This document shows, piece by piece, positions 58,186-64,000 of a DNA stretch of 64,000 nt. The notes beneath the pieces were generated by a model. That model had not been told where the DNA came from, ran no database searches, and was given only the letters and a program-made list of their open reading frames with translations. The DNA comes from Dyadobacter sp. CY323 (GTDB lineage: Bacteria > Bacteroidota > Bacteroidia > Cytophagales > Spirosomataceae). A program made the position numbers and the translations under genes. Each line of letters starts with the position of its first letter. Position 1 is the first letter of the stretch. Where the stretch lies: NCBI RefSeq assembly GCF_021390245.1, contig NZ_JAJUXH010000010.1, forward strand, positions 62,001 through 126,000. Direction: 5' to 3'.

Positions 58186-58926
58186 CTACTTAAAAAAGCC
58201 CTGCGGATCAGGCATTTTTGCTTTTAGGAGCTCGACAAATTCGAAATTCATCTGACTCAGATCAAGGGTGCGGCCTTTGTGCAAATGTTCCCACGACTTA
58301 TCCAGTTCATTGAGATTATAATGCACCAATGCCAGATTATATTGTCCCAGCGCGTAAGTTGAATCGAGTGCCATCGCGTGTTTCAGCAATTCTCCGGCTT
58401 CATCGAGTTCTTCTTTTCGGCTTGTGATCGCATATAATTTGAGATTCACGGTCGAAAGATCCACCAGCAACGGAACATTATCACCTTGCAGGTTGATGCC
58501 TCTGCTCAACATTTTCTTGGCATCCACCCAGTTTTCTCTCTGGTACGAAACTACTCCCAGGCCCCAGTAAGCCTCTACGTTTTTATCGTTCAGCAATTGC
58601 GCCAGATTGAAACGGTAGCAGGCTGTGTCCAGCGAACCTTCCTGAAGATATTCCCAGGCACGGGTTGCAAAAAAACTGCTTGCTTCGGTACGGCTCGAAA
58701 ATGATTTATCGCATTCACTCAGAAACTTGATTTCTTCATCGATCTGTTCCGAGGTTTTACTGATTTCTCCGAATAATGGAAGAATCCTGCGTTCCTTTAA
58801 TTCAAGCGGTTTCTTTGAGGCAACGTTCGTGTCTGAACTTGGAGCAGCGCTCGCGAGATGCGTATTTTGAGCAAAGCCCAATGCCGGTGTTAAGATAGCA
58901 AGCCAAACAACAACAAATCCTTTCAT
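58186..58926 (-). CDS. Exported TPR-repeat protein
   Basis: I start at ATG 58926 (MKGFVVVWLAILTPALGF, a signal peptide cleaved near GFAQ), giving 246 residues. At least three TPR units are visible (YWGLGVVSYQRENWVDAKKML; LGQYNLALVHYNLNELDKSW). It is probably a periplasmic scaffold, partner unknown. The convergent terminator of the B12 operon borders its 3' end. Confidence 0.85.
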   Translation of the reverse strand: MKGFVVVWLAILTPALGFAQNTHLASAAPSSDTNVASKKPLELKERRILPLFGEISKTSEQIDEEIKFLSECDKSFSSRTEASSFFATRAWEYLQEGSLDTACYRFNLAQLLNDKNVEAYWGLGVVSYQRENWVDAKKMLSRGINLQGDNVPLLVDLSTVNLKLYAITSRKEELDEAGELLKHAMALDSTYALGQYNLALVHYNLNELDKSWEHLHKGRTLDLSQMNFEFVELLKAKMPDPQGFFK

Positions 58927-58995
58927 AGGTAACTTAAATAGAGAAACAGGTTTTCTATTGTCCAAGTTAAACGGTTTTATTCTAATTGTATTGCA

Positions 58996-60333
58996 TTATT
59001 TACGTTTACTTCTTCCGGGTAAACCCCGACGCTTATGTCCTCCATTTGAAGACGTTTTGGACGGTGGTCTGTGAGAATGTTTCTTCTCATGGAATGCACC
59101 CAGAAAGGTTGGATCTTCTTTTCGTTTTTGGTTGTCAATCTCCCTCAGCATATCCTGCCGCTCGGGAATGGGCGTTGGTTCCGTCTCTACGTCTGCCGGC
59201 AGCTCAGCGCGCGGAATCGGTTTCCGGATCATATTTTCGATTTTTTTGATGTGGTATTCATCAGCAATCGTCATAAAAGTGATCGCCTCGCCCGACTGAT
59301 TTGCCCGGCCCGTGCGACCGATCCGATGAACATAATCCTCATAAATCAGCGGTACGTCAAAGTTGATCACGTGGCTCACTTCCGTAATGTCAATTCCCCG
59401 CGCAACCACATCCGTCGCAACCATCACCCGCACAGATCCGGACCTGAATGCATCCATCGCATTGATCCGGGTATTCTGCCCTTTATTAGCATGTATTACT
59501 CTCAATTCATCCTCCCTGACCACTTTATCCAACAGATTCTGATGCACCAAACCTGCCACCTCGCGGCTCCTGGTAAAAATGAGAACCCGGTTGAAGGTTT
59601 CCTTATCCCTTAACAACGAGGTAAGTAAGTTAATCTTCGTCCTGAAATTGGGGACTTCGTATAAGCGTTGCGTGACCATTTCGGCCGTTGTAGCCTGCGG
59701 GGTAACTTCAATGCGGGTTGGGAATTCTAAAAATTCGTGGGATAACCTCTCTACTTTTTCGGAAAATGTTGCCGAAAAGAGCATGTTCTGTCTTTTGGTA
59801 GGAATGATCTCCAGAAGCTTCCGGATCTGCGGCATGAAACCCATATCCATCATTTTATCCGCCTCATCGAGGACCATCACATTCAGGTTTTTGACGATCA
59901 CCTCTTCCTGAAAATAGAGGTCCATGAATCGGCCGGGTGTCGCCACAATAATATCAACTCCGGCACGCACATTTTCAATCTGCGTTTTTGGCCCTACCCC
60001 ACCATATAAAACTACTATCCGAATATCCGTGTATTTGGCGAACTGTGTAATGGCTTCTGAAATCTGCATCGCAAGCTCGCGTGTCGGCGCCAAGATCAGT
60101 GCCCGCGGGTGCTGTCCCTGCGCGAATTTAATGCGCATGAGCAGGGGTAACGAATAAGCTGCTGTTTTGCCAGTACCGGTTTGCGCGATACCCAAAATGT
60201 CCTGTCCGGCTAATGCAAGCGGGATCGCTTGTTCCTGAATGGGTGTGGGAGTTTCGTAACCTGCTTCTTCAATTGCGTTGAGTAACTGACGGTTAAGCTT
60301 AAATTGTTCAAAGGTATTTTGCGTAGTCTGCAT
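58996..60333 (-). CDS. DEAD-box RNA helicase (RhlE-type)
   Basis: 445 residues with all helicase motifs: Q motif PTPIQEQAIPL, Walker A AQTGTGKT, DEAD box VLDEADKMMDMGF, SAT, and HRIGRTGR. A basic Gly/Lys/Arg-rich C-terminal tail follows. A perfect TAnnTTTG element (60338-60345) ends only four bases before the ATG, so the mRNA may be leaderless. Confidence 0.93.
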   Translation of the reverse strand: MQTTQNTFEQFKLNRQLLNAIEEAGYETPTPIQEQAIPLALAGQDILGIAQTGTGKTAAYSLPLLMRIKFAQGQHPRALILAPTRELAMQISEAITQFAKYTDIRIVVLYGGVGPKTQIENVRAGVDIIVATPGRFMDLYFQEEVIVKNLNVMVLDEADKMMDMGFMPQIRKLLEIIPTKRQNMLFSATFSEKVERLSHEFLEFPTRIEVTPQATTAEMVTQRLYEVPNFRTKINLLTSLLRDKETFNRVLIFTRSREVAGLVHQNLLDKVVREDELRVIHANKGQNTRINAMDAFRSGSVRVMVATDVVARGIDITEVSHVINFDVPLIYEDYVHRIGRTGRANQSGEAITFMTIADEYHIKKIENMIRKPIPRAELPADVETEPTPIPERQDMLREIDNQKRKEDPTFLGAFHEKKHSHRPPSKTSSNGGHKRRGLPGRSKRK

Positions 60334-60337
60334 GCCG

Positions 60338-60345
60338 CAAAGGTA
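60338..60345 (-). promoter_or_regulatory. -7 promoter element of the RhlE-like gene
   Basis: On the minus strand it reads TACCTTTG, matching TAnnTTTG. The gap to the ATG at 60333 is four bases. Confidence 0.55.
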
Positions 60346-60370
60346 CGAAAACTAAAACAGTAGCCGGTTA

Positions 60371-61366
60371 TCAACCTGTAACAACGTCGTCGACGAGATC
60401 TGCTGAACCAATGTAGATCGGCGACCGCTGGTGGAACGATTGCGGAACAATGTCCAGAATGCTCCCGAACCCGTCGTGCGCCTTGCCGCCGGACTTCTCG
60501 GCTATAAATGCCAGCGGGTAGCATTCATAAAGCAGCCGCAATTTGCCTTTTGGGTCTTTGTTGGTAGATGGATACAGGTAAATGCCGCCTTTCAGCATGT
60601 TTCGGTGAAAATCGCCCACGAGCGAGCCTATGTAACGGGCACTAAAACTTTTTGACTTACATTGCTCAATATACTTTTGCACAAATTTCGGGTAGCTGTG
60701 ATAATGGCCCTCATTCACCGAGTAGATTGAGCCGTGGGAAGGAGTACCTATATTTTTGTGTGATAAAATGAATTCGCCGAGCGAATGGTCGAACGTAAAC
60801 CCATTCACGCCATCGCCTGTGGAATAAACGAGCATCGTCGATGAGCCGTAAATAATGTAACCTGCCGCAATCTGCTTCCGCCCGCCCTGTAAAAAGTCTG
60901 AAATGGAAGCCGGGCCATTAATGGGGGTAACACGTCGGTAAATTGAGAAAATGCTGCCAATGGAGACATTTACATCGATGTTCGAAGAGCCGTCCAGCGG
61001 ATCCATGGCCACTACATATTTGCCGTGGTTGTTGCCGGTATGGATAATGTCTTCCTCTTCCTCAGAAAGAATGGCGCAAACCTCTCCTCCATTTTTTAAA
61101 GCCCGGATAAAACGGATATTGGCGATGATATCGAGCTTTTGCTGATTCTCACCCTGCACGTTCTCCGTCCCGTTCCCGCCGACAATATCGATGAGCCCGG
61201 CCCGGTTGATTTCCCGGTTAATGATCTTTCCCGCGAGTGCGATGTCCCGTAGCAACTGCGATAACTCTCCGGTTGCGTACGGAAACGCGCTTTGACTGTG
61301 CATGATAAAACGGTCGAGTGTGACGCCCACCGGCACCGCTAGCTCCTGTTCTGTTTTCGTCGCCAT
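60371..61366 (-). CDS. fbp: Fructose-1,6-bisphosphatase class 1
   Basis: Gluconeogenic phosphatase, 331 residues. The metal-binding [10 protein letters not shown] motif and the catalytic LSEEEEDI stretch, then the substrate-binding [20 protein letters not shown] region, match class 1 FBPase. It lies between valS and the helicase, all on the minus strand. The 261-base gap upstream (61367-61627) holds the valS terminator and AT-rich DNA. Confidence 0.96.
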   Translation of the reverse strand: MATKTEQELAVPVGVTLDRFIMHSQSAFPYATGELSQLLRDIALAGKIINREINRAGLIDIVGGNGTENVQGENQQKLDIIANIRFIRALKNGGEVCAILSEEEEDIIHTGNNHGKYVVAMDPLDGSSNIDVNVSIGSIFSIYRRVTPINGPASISDFLQGGRKQIAAGYIIYGSSTMLVYSTGDGVNGFTFDHSLGEFILSHKNIGTPSHGSIYSVNEGHYHSYPKFVQKYIEQCKSKSFSARYIGSLVGDFHRNMLKGGIYLYPSTNKDPKGKLRLLYECYPLAFIAEKSGGKAHDGFGSILDIVPQSFHQRSPIYIGSADLVDDVVTG

Positions 61367-61569
61367 AGTATGAGTTTACATAATATTGGCAGGAAATTAC
61401 ACCCCGATTTTTCCTATTTCCAAACAGTTTGACCTAATAAAATATTTTAAAAATTAATATGACTTTATCTCCATTAAAACATTGATTAATTCTAATAATG
61501 AGCGCATTAAATTTATTTAGCTTGTACTTTTTAAATGTCATGGTGACATAAAACAGACGGATGACTAAC

Positions 61570-61602
61570 AAAAAAAGCACAAGGTACTTCCACCCTGTGC
61601 TT
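61570..61602 (-). terminator. Intrinsic terminator of valS
   Basis: AAGCACAAGG (61575-61584) pairs with CCCTGTGCTT (61593-61602) with one mismatch. The run of seven As at its left gives the U tract on the minus strand. Confidence 0.8.
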
Positions 61603-61627
61603 AATATATGACTTGCTTTTCTGACGC

Positions 61628-64000
61628 TTATTTAAGCCTTGCCAGCGCCTCGGTCAAGGTTGCGATTTTCGCTTCGGCATCCGCCTGCTTCTGACGTTCC
61701 TTTTCGACGACGTCGCCTTTTGCATTCTGTACAAAACGTTCGTTCGAGAGTTTCTTTACCACCGAATCGAGGAAGCCCTGCGTGTATTCCAGTTCTTTTT
61801 GCAGATTTTCCTTTTCCGATTCAATATCCAGTTCGTCAGCCAGGTTTACAAAAAACTCATCCGATTTCACACGGAATGACGTTCCTTCTGATTCTCCGGA
61901 AACATACTGAATGCTATCTACATGGGCCAGTTTGAGGATCAATGTCTCCAGGGTTTGGTAGCGGGCCGGAGAATCCGTGCGGATTGCCAGCGGCAATGCA
62001 ACTTTCGGACTGATATTTTTTGAATTGCGCAGATTCCGGATCGCCGAAACCAGCTCAAAAAGTATTTCAAAGTCATTCAGCAAAGTTTGATCAAATTCCT
62101 TTGCCTGAGGAAACTGGGCAATGCAAATGGAGTCGTTAGCCGGACGTTCGATGATGCTCTGCCAGATTTCTTCGGTTATAAAAGGCATAAACGGATGCAA
62201 CAAACGCATTAACTGATCAAAGAAATCTAATGTCGAATCGTATATTTCCAGATCGATCGGCTGCTCAAAACCAGGCTTGATCATTTCCAGATATTGCGCA
62301 CAGAAATCGTCCCAGATCAGTTTATAAACCGAATTCAATGCGTCCGAAATCCGGAATTTGGAGAAATGATCCTCGACTTCCGCCAATGTCTGGTTCAGTT
62401 TGCTTTCAAACCATTGAACGGCCAGTTTGGAACCTGCGGGAACCCGCAGACTTTCCCGGTTTTCGGAAACCTGGAAAGTCTTAACCAATCGAAACGCATT
62501 CCAGATCTTATTCCCAAAGTTCCTGCCCTGCTCCACCAGCTTATCGTCATACGGAAGATCATTCCCTGCCTGAGAGCTAAAAAGCATACCGGTACGAATG
62601 CTATCCGCGCCAAATTGTTCGATCAAATCAATCGGATCGGGAGAATTACCGAGCGACTTGGACATTTTACGTCCCTGTTTATCCCGCACAATACCCGTGA
62701 GATATACATTTTTGAATGGATAGGTTCCCCGATATTCATATCCCGCAATGATCATCCGCGCCACCCAGAAGAACAGGATTTCAGGAGCGGTAACCAGGTC
62801 ATTGGTTGGATAATAGTAGTTTACTTCCTCATTATCCGGCTCTTTTATCCCATTAAAAACAGAAATCGGCCAGAGCCACGACGAAAACCAGGTATCCAGT
62901 ACATCCGGGTCTTGCTCAATATCCTCCTCAGTTAATGCAAAAAGCTGGTACTCATGCTGCGCTTTCCGTAATGCTTCTTTTTTCGTTTTTGCAATGATGA
63001 TCGTGCCGTCTTTGAGGTAGAAGGCCGGAATGCGATGTCCCCACCAAAGCTGCCGGCTAATGTTCCAATCCCGGACATTTTCCATCCAGTGACGGTACGT
63101 ATTCTTGAATTTGGCAGGAATCAGCTGAACCGTATCGTTCATGACATTGTCAAATGCCGGTTTGCTGATCTTCTCCATTTTCAAAAACCATTGCTCCGAA
63201 AGTCGCGGCTCAATTACAGAATTGGTCCTCTCTGAATGTCCCACATTGGATTTGTATTCCTCTGTTTTAACCAGATTTCCTGATTCTTCGAGCAGCTTAA
63301 TGATCTTTTTTCGGGCTGTAAACCGGTCTTCACCTACGAGGATCTGCGCTTTCTCATTTAAAGTACCATCCTCGTTAAGCAAATCGATTATCGGCAAATT
63401 ATGCCTTTTACCAAGCTCATAATCATTGGTATCGTGGGCAGGGGTAACTTTCAGGCAGCCGGTACCAAATTCCATTTCAACATATTCATCCGCAATAATG
63501 GGAATCGCGCGATTGATTAATGGGATCAAAACCTTTTGACCGATTAAATGTTGATAACGCTCATCCCCAGGATTCACACAAATAGCCACATCCGCCATAA
63601 TAGTCTCCGGCCGCGTAGTAGCAATCACCACCCCTTCCTCCATACTCCCTCCTCCATTCTCCCCAACCAACGGATATTTAAGATAAACCAATTTCTGATT
63701 TACCTCTTTCATAATTACTTCCTCATCCGATACTGTGGTCCTCGCCTGCGGGTCCCAGTTCACCATCCGGTGCCCGCGATAGATATCGCCTTTATTATAC
63801 AGGTCAATAAAGACGTCGATCACCGAATCGTACAGATCCGGCTCCATGGTAAAACGCGTCCGGTCCCAGTCGCAGGAAGCTCCCAGTTTGCGCAATTGTT
63901 TCAGGATAATGCCGCCGTATTTGTGCGTCCATTCCCAGCAATATTCGAGAAATTCGTCGCGAGTAAGGTCGCGTTTACTGATGCCGCGTTCTTTTAGCAT
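61628..64000 (-). CDS. valS: Valyl-tRNA synthetase, C-terminal part (gene continues past the window)
   Basis: About 790 residues, open to the window edge on the minus strand; the HIGH signature would lie outside. The editing domain, the KMSKS motif (GRKMSKSLGNSPDP, coded at about 62654-62668), the anticodon-binding region and the C-terminal coiled coil (ENLQKELEYTQGFLDSVVKKL) are present. Charges tRNA-Val. A terminator follows at 61570. Confidence 0.96.
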   Translation of the reverse strand: MLKERGISKRDLTRDEFLEYCWEWTHKYGGIILKQLRKLGASCDWDRTRFTMEPDLYDSVIDVFIDLYNKGDIYRGHRMVNWDPQARTTVSDEEVIMKEVNQKLVYLKYPLVGENGGGSMEEGVVIATTRPETIMADVAICVNPGDERYQHLIGQKVLIPLINRAIPIIADEYVEMEFGTGCLKVTPAHDTNDYELGKRHNLPIIDLLNEDGTLNEKAQILVGEDRFTARKKIIKLLEESGNLVKTEEYKSNVGHSERTNSVIEPRLSEQWFLKMEKISKPAFDNVMNDTVQLIPAKFKNTYRHWMENVRDWNISRQLWWGHRIPAFYLKDGTIIIAKTKKEALRKAQHEYQLFALTEEDIEQDPDVLDTWFSSWLWPISVFNGIKEPDNEEVNYYYPTNDLVTAPEILFFWVARMIIAGYEYRGTYPFKNVYLTGIVRDKQGRKMSKSLGNSPDPIDLIEQFGADSIRTGMLFSSQAGNDLPYDDKLVEQGRNFGNKIWNAFRLVKTFQVSENRESLRVPAGSKLAVQWFESKLNQTLAEVEDHFSKFRISDALNSVYKLIWDDFCAQYLEMIKPGFEQPIDLEIYDSTLDFFDQLMRLLHPFMPFITEEIWQSIIERPANDSICIAQFPQAKEFDQTLLNDFEILFELVSAIRNLRNSKNISPKVALPLAIRTDSPARYQTLETLILKLAHVDSIQYVSGESEGTSFRVKSDEFFVNLADELDIESEKENLQKELEYTQGFLDSVVKKLSNERFVQNAKGDVVEKERQKQADAEAKIATLTEALARLK

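Noticed and set aside
61367..61627. AT-rich gap between valS and fbp
   Set aside because: Besides the valS terminator I see no gene, RNA or clear promoter in it.

Overview
The window looks like the chromosome of a member of the Bacteroidota, order Cytophagales. A Dyadobacter-like genome would fit, but I cannot prove the genus from sequence alone. The signs are the rpmF-side plsX-fabH-efp-accB-accC order, several promoters of the Bacteroidota type TAnnTTTG, two ECF sigma factors, lipoprotein signals of the FxSC kind, a TonB-dependent receptor paired with a lipoprotein propeller, OmpA/PD40 proteins, Mpl, and exported Gfo/Idh enzymes. Almost all of the DNA is coding. No tRNA, rRNA, insertion sequence, prophage or CRISPR array was seen.

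Layout. 1-4100 (+): fatty acid synthesis and EF-P genes (plsX partial, fabH, efp, accB, accC). 4160-4928 (-): a HigB/HigA toxin-antitoxin pair. 4998-9282 (-): a Tat-exported oxidoreductase, a non-canonical Nramp-fold transporter and a large conserved protein of unknown role. 9392-14103: a gamma-glutamylcyclotransferase-like protein, coaX and a secreted GH2 beta-galactosidase. 14117-18197 (-): an ECF sigma factor, a membrane protein joining an anti-sigma-like N-terminus to an outer-membrane barrel, a Rieske lipoprotein, a DUF5777 barrel and a YceI protein. 18432-26674 (+): an ABC exporter, a membrane-anchored MutS-like ATPase, RseP, a DUF6702 protein and Lon. 26785-34918: a uronate catabolism cluster (uxaB on +; uxuA, uxaC, kdgK, eda on -) with an ECF sigma factor and a LacI-family regulator. 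35205-46707: DUF349 protein, EttA, a polytopic membrane protein, Mpl, a LOG protein, an OmpA protein, an orphan oxidase subunit III, ispE and an M28 peptidase. 47026-54770: xylB, a short SSB, a zinc-finger protein, an aldo/keto reductase, an exported SAM hydrolase, a CxxC lipoprotein, prfA, a thioredoxin and a DMT transporter. 54845-58116 (+): a cobalamin riboswitch driving a TonB receptor and a propeller lipoprotein, very probably a BtuB/BtuG-type vitamin B12 uptake unit. 58186-64000 (-): TPR protein, RhlE-type helicase, fbp and valS (partial).

How the parts work together. The uronate genes turn glucuronate/galacturonate into KDG and then pyruvate plus glyceraldehyde 3-phosphate; two steps (altronate dehydratase and fructuronate reductase) are not in the window. 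With the secreted beta-galactosidase and xylulokinase they point to a plant-polysaccharide degrader. The B12 unit is self-contained.

The least explained material lies between genes: several inverted-repeat elements, two of which are built from seven-base units kept in perfect phase. One of these, at 34915-35200, contains 19 consecutive heptamers facing an opposed pyrimidine-rich arm. I see no wholly new multi-gene system that the sequence would prove. The best candidates for a second look are the heptamer-phased elements, the sigma factor coupled to an anti-sigma/barrel fusion beside a Rieske operon, the membrane-bound MutS relative, and the exported SAM hydrolase.
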